From contig CABIZF010000027.1 in the NCBI GenBank assembly GCA_902363135.1, forward strand, positions 1-8,435: DNA of 8,435 nt, given 5' to 3'. The DNA is from Lachnospiraceae bacterium. GTDB taxonomy: Bacteria > Bacillota > Clostridia > Lachnospirales > Lachnospiraceae. The translations under genes and the position numbers were made by a program. The notes below the pieces were generated by a model. It was not told the origin of the DNA. It saw nothing but the letters and a program-made list of their open reading frames with translations, and searched no databases. This document shows positions 1 through 6,753 of this stretch, one piece after another. How positions within the stretch are numbered: the stretch's first letter is position 1; every line of letters begins with the position of its first letter.

Positions 1-330
1 TATGTACCGGCCAACGGCTGCATCCTGAGCACGAGTACCGTAGAATTTGAAAAGGGAGAGACGGTCTATGACGTCTTGTCCCGCGTCTGCTCTTACGCGG
101 GCATCCAGATGGAGGCATCGTGGACACCGCTTTACAACAGCTACTACGTCGAAGGCATTAACAACCTGTATGAATTTGACTGTGGCAACGAGTCCGGATG
201 GATGTATAAGGTAAACGGCTGGTTCCCAAACTATGGCTGTTCTTCCTACTATCTGGAGGATGGCGATACGATTGTCTGGACGTATACGTGCAACGGCCTC
301 GGCGCAGACGTCGGTGGCGGTATGGGCTGA
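1..330 (+). CDS. Exported DUF4430 (transcobalamin C-terminal-like) protein, 3' end only
   Basis: The reading frame is open from base 1 and ends at TGA 328-330, so only the last 109 residues are present; the start and any signal peptide lie upstream. The visible part matches the DUF4430 pattern: a GETVYDVL segment (residues 19-26) for the first helix, a YYVEGINNLYE strand (48-58), GWMYKVNG (66-73), then LEDGDTIVWTY (85-95) and a short TCNGLG tail. InterPro groups this family with the C-terminal beta domain of intrinsic factor and transcobalamin, which closes over the bound corrinoid. Five cysteines (7, 30, 61, 80, 97) suggest disulfides and hence an extracellular place. The next gene begins 21 bases downstream and encodes the alpha/alpha-barrel usually paired with this domain. 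I infer a ligand-capture role at the cell surface, with a corrinoid the best guess. Family assignment is firm; ligand is not shown. What precedes DUF4430 in the full protein cannot be seen. Confidence 0.85.
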   Translation, partial: YVPANGCILSTSTVEFEKGETVYDVLSRVCSYAGIQMEASWTPLYNSYYVEGINNLYEFDCGNESGWMYKVNGWFPNYGCSSYYLEDGDTIVWTYTCNGLGADVGGGMG

Positions 331-331
331 T

Positions 332-336
332 GGAGG
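332..336 (+). promoter_or_regulatory. Distant ribosome binding site of the large surface protein gene
   Basis: GGAGG lies 15 bases before ATG 352, longer than the usual 5-9. No other in-frame start codon lies between the preceding stop and ATG 352, and a typical signal peptide follows at once, so the start is still preferred. The spacing may mean modest initiation or dependence on ribosomes ending at 330. Confidence 0.45.
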
Positions 337-351
337 GCAGGTGAAGACAGT

Positions 352-441
352 ATGAAAAAGTATAAAGGATTATATCGGCTGTTGAATGTGACGATGGCAT
401 GCTCGCTGGCGGTCAGCCTGTCGCTGTATCCGGTGCAGGCG
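352..441 (+). other. Signal peptide coding segment of the surface protein
   Basis: Residues 1-30 have a basic N-terminus (MKKYKGLYR), a hydrophobic core (NVTMACSLAVSLSLY) and an A-type cleavage site after PVQA, followed at once by an acidic stretch. This indicates Sec export with signal peptidase I cleavage. The cysteine at residue 17 is inside the core and not in a lipobox position, so a lipoprotein is unlikely. Confidence 0.8.
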
Positions 442-3400
442 GAAGAGGCAGCGACACAGGAACAGGAAGAGACGGCAGCAAAAGAAGCCGAGACGGCAGC
501 ACAGAGCGCACCAAAGGAGACACAGGCCCCAGTGCAGGCAGAAGCAACTGCGGAAGAGACAGAAGCGGCTGCGAAGGCAGAAGAAGAAAAACAGACCTCC
601 GGTGCAGAAGCTGGCAGCACATCTGCTACGGAAGGCGCGCAGGAATCATCTGTGGCGGCTTCGGAAAAAGACAAAGCGGCTGCAGGTGCGGAACATGCGT
701 CAGAAGAAACGACGTCAGGCGAGAATTCCGATCATACCGGCGCTGGTACAGAAAAAGGTTCCGAGACCGGGACAGAGGCTTCCGGTCAGGACGTGACGGA
801 TAAGAAGGACACAGAAGCCGGAACTACCGAAACGAAGTCTGATTCAGAAAAAGGCTCTGAAGCGGATGACAAAAAGAAGGATGAAGATAAAAAGAAGGGT
901 CAGGCCGGTGAGACAGACCCGGCGTTAGCACAGACACTTTCCTTTACCGTGCGCACAAAGGATGGCACTGCACTTCCGGTCTCTGCGGTTTCGGCACCGG
1001 CGCAGATCACCTGCCAGGGGACGACGCATCCGGTGGACTATGCGGACGGCGTTTTTCTGGTGACGGTTCCAAAGGGGACGGATGCCCTGCAGCTTTTGGT
1101 GCAGAAGACAGGAAAGGACTGCGGGACGGGCCTGACAGATCTTTTATTCTTTGCACGCTGGGGTGGATATTTTACAGAATCCGAAAGCAAGTGGCAGCTC
1201 TGCCCGTACCTTTTGGATGGCGATACGGCGCTTTATAGTGCGGCGCAGGTATCCGGTGTGGGCGTATACCCGCTGCAGCTGCAGGATGGCACCTGTACGC
1301 TCCCACTTGAAAAGTTTACTTTCAAGGGATCTGAGATGAGCGTCGAGCAGCGCACAGTCTACGGCATCACTGATGAGGATGGGATGTATGCGGAGATCAC
1401 ACTTGGCGTGCTCGGCGCGGACGGGACGATGGGCGTGCGCGCGGTGCTGCTTGTGAAATTTGCAGATGATGAGAAGGAGTGTACAGATACAAACGGACAG
1501 AAGAAGTCGGATGATGTCAAGGATAGTAGTCAGCAGAAGACGGATGCGAGCACAGAGAAAAATGGCGAGAAAGCTGACATGGTTGACGATGCACCGGCTA
1601 CAGAAAATGAGTCAGCCTCTCGTGATAAGGATAATCAGGGACATAATATAGAAGAATCTGAGGATGAAAGTGAATCGGGATCTGAGCTGGAAAGTGAGAC
1701 TGAATTTGAGCCTGAGACGGAAACGGAACTCTCTACAGAAGCTTCTTCAGAAGTGACCTCCGGCATCGCCCTCTATGCATCCCCGGCACAGATTTCGGAT
1801 GCCTACACCTCGACCGGGCAGGAGCTCGCCGGGTCGGCGAAGCAGTCGATCCCGTCCATCGGGTCGATCAATGGGGAGTGGCAGATTTTAGGCCTTGCGC
1901 GGAGCGGGCAGGAGGTCGATGCTTCCGTATACAGCCAGTATAAGGCAAATGTCATTCAGGAGGTAAAGGAGAAAAAGGGCATCCTCCATGAGAAGAAATA
2001 CACGGAATACTCCCGCGTCATCCTGGCACTGACAGCACTTGGTGAGGATGCCACGAACGTCGGCGGCTACAACCTCTTAGAGCCGTTATCGGATTTTGAC
2101 CAGACGGTATGGCAGGGCGTAAACGGCGCGATGTTTGCACTGATCGCGTTTGATTCCCATAACTATGAGATCCCGACAGCGGCAGCCGGGAAGACGCAGA
2201 CGACGCGGCAGAACCTGATCCAGTATATTCTCGATCACCGTACGCAGGATGGCGGTTGGGCGATGTCCGGCCAGGTGGCGGATCCGGACCTGACCGGTAT
2301 GGGGATTCAGGCACTATCCCCGTATTATGACAGCAATGCGCAGGTAAAGGCGGCAGTCGATGCGGCGCTGCAGCGTCTCTCAGACCTTCAGCTTTCCGAT
2401 GGCACGTATGCATCCGGAGGATCGAGCACTTCAGAGAGCTGCTCACAGGTCATCGTGGCACTCTCTTCCCTTGGGATCGACCCGAATACCGACAGCCGGT
2501 TTATCAAAAACGGGAAATCCGTTGTAGACGGTCTGCTTTCGTTTTCTGTTGCAGGCGGAGGCTTTAAGCATCTCTCTTCCGGTACGATGAACCAGATGGC
2601 GACCGAGCAGGGTTACTATGCACTGACGGCCTATGAGAGGTATAAAAACGGGAAGAACCGGCTCTATGACATGACCGATGTGGCGGTGAAGTCGGACTAT
2701 GATAAAACGGAAGAAGTGCAGAGGTTGATCAAAGCACTTCCGGCAGTCTCAAAGATGGCATATGAAAATGTGTCCTCCGTGCGCGCGGTGATTTCCCTTT
2801 ATAACTCACTGAATGAGACACAGAAGGCTCTGGTTCCATCAGAGGAAAAGGCGGCCCTGCAGCAGGCATCAAAAAAAGCGGACGCGCTGGAAGTATCGCA
2901 TGTAAAGGAGCTCATTTCTGCGATCGGGCAGGTGACGTTGGATAAAGATAAACAGATCACCGAGGCGAATGCGGCCTACAATTCCTTAAGTGAGGAATTA
3001 AAGGCGAAGGTTGGCAATTACCGTGTGCTGGAAAAGGCATTAAAGGAGCTGCAAAAGCTCAAAGCAGGCGTATCCTCCGGCAGCGGCTCCGGTACAGGGA
3101 ATGACAATACGACGAAAAAGCCGTCCGGTTCCACAAAATCCGTCAACCTCTCTTCAGGGAAGCGCGGTGGCACCACGGCATCGAAGTCCGGTGGCAGCAC
3201 TTCCACGAAAGCGGGCGGCGCTTCCGCAAAAAAGGAAGGCGAGAGTGAGACCGATGCAGAGGGCAAAGTCATTCAGCGCGAAGCTGGAAAACGCACCGGT
3301 GGCACTACAGCGGTTCACGCAGAAACATCCACTGCAGGCACGGTATGGACGGTGGCTGCAAGGAAGGTAACCTCAGAGATCGCGGATGTCCTGCACGGGA

Positions 3401-4104
3401 CGAAAGAACTGAAAAGGCTTCCGTCTTCGGCGGATGACTATTCGCAGGACCAGATCGCAGCCCTGACGGACACGTATCAGGCGTATGCGGCACTGAGTGA
3501 AGAAGAACAGAAGGCAGTACAGGAGTCCCCGCGCTACCCGAAGTTTGAGAAAGCCTTAGAGAGCCTTGGCACACGCTATCACTATGACGAATCGACCGGG
3601 ACAGACCTGCGGGACAATGCCGATGACGCGCTCCCGTGGTACGTGCAGCTCTCGGTACGTCCGCAGCTGCTTACGGAAGAACAGGAGCAGAAGATTAAGG
3701 AGGTACTCGGCGAAAAGAGTGAAATTTTTTCGATGAGTGAGATCAATTTTGTCAATACACTTGACGGTGAGGGCTGGGAGCCGGAGCAGCTTGTAAAGGT
3801 GAAGCTGCCAATGGTGGAGCTTGGCGACTATGAGACAGCGGTCATCGTCCATCAGAAGGAGGACGGCTCTTTAGAGTTCCTGGATGGAAAAATTTCCGGA
3901 AGTGATATTGTTTTTCAGGCATCGGAGTTTTCTGAGTATGGCATTGCGGGCATGATGGGTGATACGGCAAGCCTGCTGGATGCATCCGGAAAGGAGAGCC
4001 GCAAGATCCCGGTATGGCCGTTTGCGGCGGGCGGCGGTGCGGCAGCTTTTGGCCTGCTTGTTTTGGTGCTCGTGCGGCGTGCGGAGAAGAAGCATGAATC
4101 GTGA
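352..4104 (+). CDS. Large membrane-anchored surface protein with alpha/alpha-barrel (prenyltransferase/squalene-oxidase-repeat, intrinsic factor-like)
   Basis: A 1250-residue exported protein. Residues 1-30 are a signal peptide (MKKYKG start, hydrophobic core, cleavage after VQA). Residues 31-190 are a Glu/Ala/Thr/Lys-rich stalk; 196-370 an unidentified beta-type domain with four cysteines (221, 257, 284, 315); 376-480 a second, very acidic stalk. Residues about 498-775 form the alpha/alpha-barrel, with successive inner-helix segments such as YSRVILALTALG, DGGWAMSG (633-640), DPDLTGMGIQAL (from 644), SCSQVIVALSSLGID and MATEQGYYALTAY. Two helical repeats follow (789-903), then a Gly/Ser/Thr/Lys-rich linker, a third helical repeat (1010-1072), a beta domain starting near LPWYVQL (1094-1202), and a transmembrane anchor (1221-1242) with an RRAEKKHES tail. 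The barrel fold is shared by terpene cyclases and animal cobalamin carriers; an exported copy beside DUF4430 and an ECF importer argues for ligand binding, not terpene chemistry. The stop overlaps the EcfT start by 11 bases. Fold and location are well supported; the corrinoid ligand is inference. Confidence 0.85.
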   Translation: MKKYKGLYRLLNVTMACSLAVSLSLYPVQAEEAATQEQEETAAKEAETAAQSAPKETQAPVQAEATAEETEAAAKAEEEKQTSGAEAGSTSATEGAQESSVAASEKDKAAAGAEHASEETTSGENSDHTGAGTEKGSETGTEASGQDVTDKKDTEAGTTETKSDSEKGSEADDKKKDEDKKKGQAGETDPALAQTLSFTVRTKDGTALPVSAVSAPAQITCQGTTHPVDYADGVFLVTVPKGTDALQLLVQKTGKDCGTGLTDLLFFARWGGYFTESESKWQLCPYLLDGDTALYSAAQVSGVGVYPLQLQDGTCTLPLEKFTFKGSEMSVEQRTVYGITDEDGMYAEITLGVLGADGTMGVRAVLLVKFADDEKECTDTNGQKKSDDVKDSSQQKTDASTEKNGEKADMVDDAPATENESASRDKDNQGHNIEESEDESESGSELESETEFEPETETELSTEASSEVTSGIALYASPAQISDAYTSTGQELAGSAKQSIPSIGSINGEWQILGLARSGQEVDASVYSQYKANVIQEVKEKKGILHEKKYTEYSRVILALTALGEDATNVGGYNLLEPLSDFDQTVWQGVNGAMFALIAFDSHNYEIPTAAAGKTQTTRQNLIQYILDHRTQDGGWAMSGQVADPDLTGMGIQALSPYYDSNAQVKAAVDAALQRLSDLQLSDGTYASGGSSTSESCSQVIVALSSLGIDPNTDSRFIKNGKSVVDGLLSFSVAGGGFKHLSSGTMNQMATEQGYYALTAYERYKNGKNRLYDMTDVAVKSDYDKTEEVQRLIKALPAVSKMAYENVSSVRAVISLYNSLNETQKALVPSEEKAALQQASKKADALEVSHVKELISAIGQVTLDKDKQITEANAAYNSLSEELKAKVGNYRVLEKALKELQKLKAGVSSGSGSGTGNDNTTKKPSGSTKSVNLSSGKRGGTTASKSGGSTSTKAGGASAKKEGESETDAEGKVIQREAGKRTGGTTAVHAETSTAGTVWTVAARKVTSEIADVLHGTKELKRLPSSADDYSQDQIAALTDTYQAYAALSEEEQKAVQESPRYPKFEKALESLGTRYHYDESTGTDLRDNADDALPWYVQLSVRPQLLTEEQEQKIKEVLGEKSEIFSMSEINFVNTLDGEGWEPEQLVKVKLPMVELGDYETAVIVHQKEDGSLEFLDGKISGSDIVFQASEFSEYGIAGMMGDTASLLDASGKESRKIPVWPFAAGGGAAAFGLLVLVLVRRAEKKHES
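442..906 (+). repeat. Charged low-complexity stalk (Glu/Ala/Thr/Lys/Ser-rich)
   Basis: Residues 31-185 of the surface protein are almost only E, A, T, K, S, G, Q and D, with irregular repeats such as EETAAKEAETAAQ near the start and runs such as DKKKDEDKKKGQ at the end. No hydrophobic core can form, so this is a flexible spacer. Such regions vary in length between strains and are prone to alignment and assembly error. Confidence 0.75.
1477..1791 (+). repeat. Acidic low-complexity spacer before the barrel
   Basis: Residues 376-480 of the surface protein are dominated by E, D, S and T; the core ESEDESESGSELESETEF (about 435-452) is followed by alternating Glu-Thr pairs. At DNA level this part is visibly richer in A and in GAA/GAG/AGT codons than the flanking domains. 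It separates the four-cysteine domain from the alpha/alpha-barrel. Confidence 0.65.
1843..2676 (+). other. Alpha/alpha-barrel domain (prenyltransferase/squalene oxidase repeat; intrinsic factor alpha-domain-like)
   Basis: Residues about 498-775 show alternating outer helices and small-residue-rich inner helices, each pair joined by short Gly/Asp turns. Five inner helices can be picked out: YSRVILALTALG, GVNGAMFALIAFDS, LTGMGIQALSPY, CSQVIVALSSLGID and EQGYYALTAY. The DGGWAMSG turn is the QW-like signature of the squalene-oxidase repeat. The DPDLTGMGIQAL segment recalls the VDTGAMATLAL-type helix of animal intrinsic factor (from memory, not aligned by computer). The exported location and the absence of neighbouring terpene genes make a binding role more likely than an enzymatic one. 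Confidence 0.75.
2716..3060 (+). repeat. Two tandem helical repeats (copies 1 and 2)
   Basis: Residues 789-846 and 851-903 of the surface protein share the pattern V..LI.A(L/I)..V, then a helix ending Y(N)SL, then (Q/L)KA.V, then L..A...L. This short three-helix module is common as a spacer in Gram-positive surface proteins. The two copies differ in most positions, so they are old repeats, not a recent duplication. Confidence 0.6.
3061..3378 (+). repeat. Gly/Ser/Thr/Lys-rich linker between helical repeats
   Basis: Residues 904-1009 are flexible and basic to neutral, with segments such as SSGSGSGTGND and SGGSTSTKAGGASAKK. This contrasts with the acidic spacers earlier in the same protein and could interact with wall polymers. 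No known wall-binding domain is recognisable. Confidence 0.6.
3379..3567 (+). repeat. Third helical repeat, separated from the first two
   Basis: Residues 1010-1072 repeat the same three-helix pattern (IADVLHGTKEL, then YQAYAALSEEEQKAV, then FEKALESL). It is divided from copies 1 and 2 by the roughly 105-residue linker and leads into the C-terminal beta domain. Confidence 0.5.
4012..4083 (+). other. C-terminal transmembrane anchor segment
   Basis: Residues 1221-1244 (VWPFAAGGGAAAFGLLVLVL followed by VRR) form one hydrophobic helix followed by the basic tail AEKKHES. This is a stop-transfer anchor that leaves the rest of the protein outside. The preceding ESRKIPVWP has no LPXTG sortase motif, so covalent attachment to the wall is not supported. 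Confidence 0.75.
4083..4086 (+). promoter_or_regulatory. Ribosome binding site that fixes the first EcfT start
   Basis: GGAG ends 7 bases before ATG 4094, within the end of the surface protein gene. The frame stays open upstream to 3959, but that extension reads as basic, Arg-rich residues unlike any EcfT N-terminus. The downstream start gives MNRDAFAEYHPLINF, matching the N-terminus of the second EcfT. Confidence 0.6.
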
Positions 4105-5005
4105 TGCATTTGCGGAATACCATCCGCTCATTAATTTTATATTTTATATCGGGGCGTTCGTCGGTGGGATGTTCTTTCTCCACCCGGCGTTCGTCCTGTG
4201 TGCAGTATTTTTTGCGGCGCTGCACTACCGGATTGTGAAGGGGCGTGCTGCCTGGCATTTTTTATCCGTGCTGCTTCCGCTTTTTATATTCCTTACGGTA
4301 GTGAATCCCGTCTTTAATACGTATGGGGACCGGGTGCTGTTTGTGTGGCACATCGGGTCTCTGATCCCGGAGCGCCCGTATACCACGGAGGCGCTTTTGT
4401 ACGGCATGGCGCTTGGAGGGATGTTCATCTCGGTGCTGCTCTGGTTTGCATCTTATAATGCGGAGATGACAGAAGATAAATTTTTATATCTGTTCGGACG
4501 GTTTTTACCGTCTGTTTCGCTCGTCCTGACAATGGTGCTGCGGCTCGTGCCGAACTACCAGAGGAAGGCCGGGCAGCTCTCTGCCGCACGAAAGGGCATC
4601 GGGAAAGGCATAGAAGAAGGCAGTACATCCGAAAAAGTCGGACATGGACTGACCGTGCTTTCCGCGCTGCTTTCATGGGCCTTAGAGGGCGGCATCGCGA
4701 CGGCGGACAGTATGAGGAGCCGCGGCTACGGCTGTAGCAGAAAGCGGACGAGCTTTTCTATTTACCGGTTCGAGAGCCGGGATCGCCTGATGCTTTGCGG
4801 GATGGCGGGGCTGCTTCTGGTGCTTGGCTTTTGTGCATTACGGGGCGGTACGCAGGCAGAATATACGCCGGGCCTGTCAATAGCCGGGCCGGATAATTTT
4901 TATACGATAGCGGGAGTTGTGGCGTATGCGCTGTTTCTTGCAATTCCGGCTGGGATCAATCTTACGGAGGAATTGAAATGGCACATTTTGAGATCAAAAA
5001 TCTGA
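4094..5005 (+). CDS. ecfT: ECF transporter transmembrane (T) component, copy 1
   Basis: A 303-residue membrane protein, the coupling subunit that transmits ATPase movement to the S component. Several hydrophobic helices fill the N-terminal half (for example residues 15-35 and 53-70) and more follow the coupling region near the C-terminus. Family-defining cytoplasmic coupling helices are visible: the basic stretch around AARKGIGKG (164-172) and SMRSRGYG (206-213), where small-Arg-small motifs seat into the ATPase pair. A KRTSFSIYRFESRDR segment (217-231) follows and recurs in copy 2. ATG 4094 was chosen because of the upstream GGAG and alignment with copy 2. It overlaps the surface protein by 11 bases and the ATPase gene by 28, so translation is probably coupled. 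It may serve alone or alternate with copy 2; the sequence does not say which. Family assignment is firm. Confidence 0.92.
   Translation: MNRDAFAEYHPLINFIFYIGAFVGGMFFLHPAFVLCAVFFAALHYRIVKGRAAWHFLSVLLPLFIFLTVVNPVFNTYGDRVLFVWHIGSLIPERPYTTEALLYGMALGGMFISVLLWFASYNAEMTEDKFLYLFGRFLPSVSLVLTMVLRLVPNYQRKAGQLSAARKGIGKGIEEGSTSEKVGHGLTVLSALLSWALEGGIATADSMRSRGYGCSRKRTSFSIYRFESRDRLMLCGMAGLLLVLGFCALRGGTQAEYTPGLSIAGPDNFYTIAGVVAYALFLAIPAGINLTEELKWHILRSKI
4966..4970 (+). promoter_or_regulatory. Ribosome binding site of the fused ATPase gene
   Basis: GGAGG stands 7 bases before ATG 4978, an ideal spacing, inside the coding end of the first EcfT gene. It supports ATG 4978, from which the protein starts directly with the MAHFEIKNLSFSYP beginning typical of ECF ATPases, and hence a 28-base overlap. 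Confidence 0.7.
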
Positions 5006-6753
5006 GCTTTTCCTACCCGACGGCGGGAGGCCGGAAAGCGCTTGATAATATCAATCTGACGATTGAGCGCGGACAGTACGTGACTTTTTGCGGGCGGAGC
5101 GGTTGTGGAAAGACGACGCTTCTGCGGCAGCTGAAAAGTGCGCTCACCCCACACGGAAAGCGAACCGGTGAGATTCTCTTTGACGGGACTTTGATCGGGA
5201 ATGTCGGGCTGCGCGAGCAGAGCGCCCGGATCGGTTATGTCATGCAGGATCCGGATAACCAGATCGTGACGGATAAGGTTTGGCATGAGCTGGCCTTCGG
5301 GCTGGAGAGCCTCGGCGTCGACCAGAAGACGATCCGTCTGCGGGTGGCGGAGATGGCAAGCTACTTTGGCATCCAGGGCTGGTTTCACAAAAAGGTGACG
5401 GAGCTGTCCGGTGGGCAAAAGCAGCTGTTGAACCTCGCCTCGATTATGGCGATGCAGCCGGACGTACTTATCTTAGATGAGCCGACGAGCCAGCTCGACC
5501 CGATTGCGGCTTCGGACTTTTTGAATACGGTGCGCAAGATCAACCGGGAGCTGCGCACGACGGTCCTGATCACGGAGCATCGGCTGGAGGATATTTTTCA
5601 TGCCTCGGATCGGGTGGTCGTTATGGAGGACGGCAAAGTGCTCACGGCAGATGGCCCACGGCAGGTCGGGGCATTTTTAAAGGAAAAGGATAGCCCGATC
5701 TTTGCGGCGATGCCGTCGCCGGTGCAAATATACTTTGCTGTGATGAATACAAATGGTGACATTCTAAAAAAGCAATCGGAAAAGGATGAAGCCTCAAAGA
5801 AAGGGTTTGAAGAGTCTGAAGGAACAGAAGGAAATTCTGGAATGGCATATGCGGATGGATGTCCACTCACTGTGCGCGAAGGTGCGGCCTGGCTGGACAC
5901 CCTTTTTGAAGGGAAAAAGCTGGAAAAGACCGTTATCGAGGATGCTGACCCGGCACTTGCCGACCCAGAGGACATCGAAGATCCGGCGGTCTTTGTAAAA
6001 GAAACATGGTTCCGCTATGAAAAGGACACACCGGATGTCCTAAAGGGCGTGGTACTGCGCGTTCCCAAAAAGACCCTGTTCGCCGTCGTAGGCGGGAACG
6101 GCACCGGAAAGTCTACGTTACTGAAAACGATCTGCAATACCTGCAAGCCATACCGGGGCAAGGTGCTGATTGATGGGAAGCCGGTTGGAAAATACAAGGA
6201 CAGCGAGCTGTTCCGCCACAACCTGGCCCTCCTTCCGCAGGACCCGAAAAGCCTGTTTGTGAAAAAGACGGTACGGGAGGAGCTTCTGGAAATGCTGGAA
6301 AAGGGCGAGAGCGAGAGCCGGATCGACGAGATTGCGGCGTTATGTGAGATCACCCCATTACTTTCTCAGCATCCGTATGACTTATCTGGCGGCGAGCAGC
6401 AGCGGGCGGCGCTCGCAAAGGTGCTGCTCACAGACCCGAAGATTTTGCTTCTGGATGAGCCGACCAAAGGCATTGACAGTTTTTTCAAGCAGCAGTTTGC
6501 TGCAATTTTACAGAAACTAAAGGAGCGCGGCGTAACGATCATCATGGTCTCGCATGACGTGGAGTTTTGTGCAAAGTATGCAGATCTGGTGAGTATGTTC
6601 TTTGACGGCAGTGTCGTCACGACGAATACCCCGAACCAGTTCTTCTCGCGCAACAGCTTTTACACGACGGCGGCGAACCGGATGAGCCGGCACGTATTTG
6701 AAAATGCAGTAAATAATGAGGATGTGATAAAACTATGCAAAGAGAATCTGTAA
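4978..6753 (+). CDS. Fused ECF transporter ATPase (EcfA-EcfA' in one chain)
   Basis: A 591-residue cytoplasmic protein with two complete ABC ATPase domains that power the importer. N-half: Walker A GRSGCGKTT (39-47), Q-loop Gln 90, signature LSGGQ (143-147), Walker B ending LDE (Asp 167, Glu 168) and switch His 201. C-half: Walker A GGNGTGKST (372-380), Gln 421, signature LSGGE (469-473), Walker B with Asp 493 and Glu 494, and switch His 526. Both catalytic sets are intact, so both sites should be able to hydrolyse ATP. The halves are joined by about 100 residues (245-345) with a Lys/Glu/Ser/Gly-rich middle, longer than a simple tether. Double-ATPase fusions are known in dedicated ECF systems such as YkoD of the hydroxymethylpyrimidine importer, and in the U subunits of CbrTUV-type systems. 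Its neighbours are T before and S after, with overlaps on both sides. Substrate cannot be read from the ATPase. Confidence 0.95.
   Translation: MAHFEIKNLSFSYPTAGGRKALDNINLTIERGQYVTFCGRSGCGKTTLLRQLKSALTPHGKRTGEILFDGTLIGNVGLREQSARIGYVMQDPDNQIVTDKVWHELAFGLESLGVDQKTIRLRVAEMASYFGIQGWFHKKVTELSGGQKQLLNLASIMAMQPDVLILDEPTSQLDPIAASDFLNTVRKINRELRTTVLITEHRLEDIFHASDRVVVMEDGKVLTADGPRQVGAFLKEKDSPIFAAMPSPVQIYFAVMNTNGDILKKQSEKDEASKKGFEESEGTEGNSGMAYADGCPLTVREGAAWLDTLFEGKKLEKTVIEDADPALADPEDIEDPAVFVKETWFRYEKDTPDVLKGVVLRVPKKTLFAVVGGNGTGKSTLLKTICNTCKPYRGKVLIDGKPVGKYKDSELFRHNLALLPQDPKSLFVKKTVREELLEMLEKGESESRIDEIAALCEITPLLSQHPYDLSGGEQQRAALAKVLLTDPKILLLDEPTKGIDSFFKQQFAAILQKLKERGVTIIMVSHDVEFCAKYADLVSMFFDGSVVTTNTPNQFFSRNSFYTTAANRMSRHVFENAVNNEDVIKLCKENL
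6718..6721 (+). promoter_or_regulatory. Weak, distant ribosome binding site of the S component gene
   Basis: GAGG lies 13 bases before ATG 6735, inside the end of the ATPase gene. Both the motif and the spacing are poor, which suggests re-initiation by ribosomes finishing the ATPase at 6751-6753. Confidence 0.4.

Noticed and set aside
331..351. Possible promoter or riboswitch between the first two genes
   Set aside because: Only 21 bases are available, holding a ribosome site and nothing else.
249..674. 141-codon Ala/Ser/Cys-rich frame on the - strand opposite the stalk
   Set aside because: The composition is the direct antisense of the Glu/Ala/Thr repeat codons, so it is a shadow of low-complexity sequence.
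1843..2676. Reading the alpha/alpha-barrel as a terpene cyclase or prenyltransferase enzyme
   Set aside because: The domain is in an exported, membrane-anchored protein with stalks, lacks neighbouring isoprenoid genes and sits with a DUF4430 protein and a vitamin-type importer. The fold is shared, but catalysis is not supported.
3959..4093. Upstream extension of the first EcfT frame by 45 codons
   Set aside because: It overlaps the anchor segment of the surface protein, encodes Arg-rich sequence unlike EcfT, and the better start at 4094 has its own ribosome site and matches copy 2.
4900..5418. 172-codon open frame on the - strand opposite the start of the ATPase
   Set aside because: It covers the antisense of the Walker A and signature regions, which are constrained on the + strand, and shows no family features.
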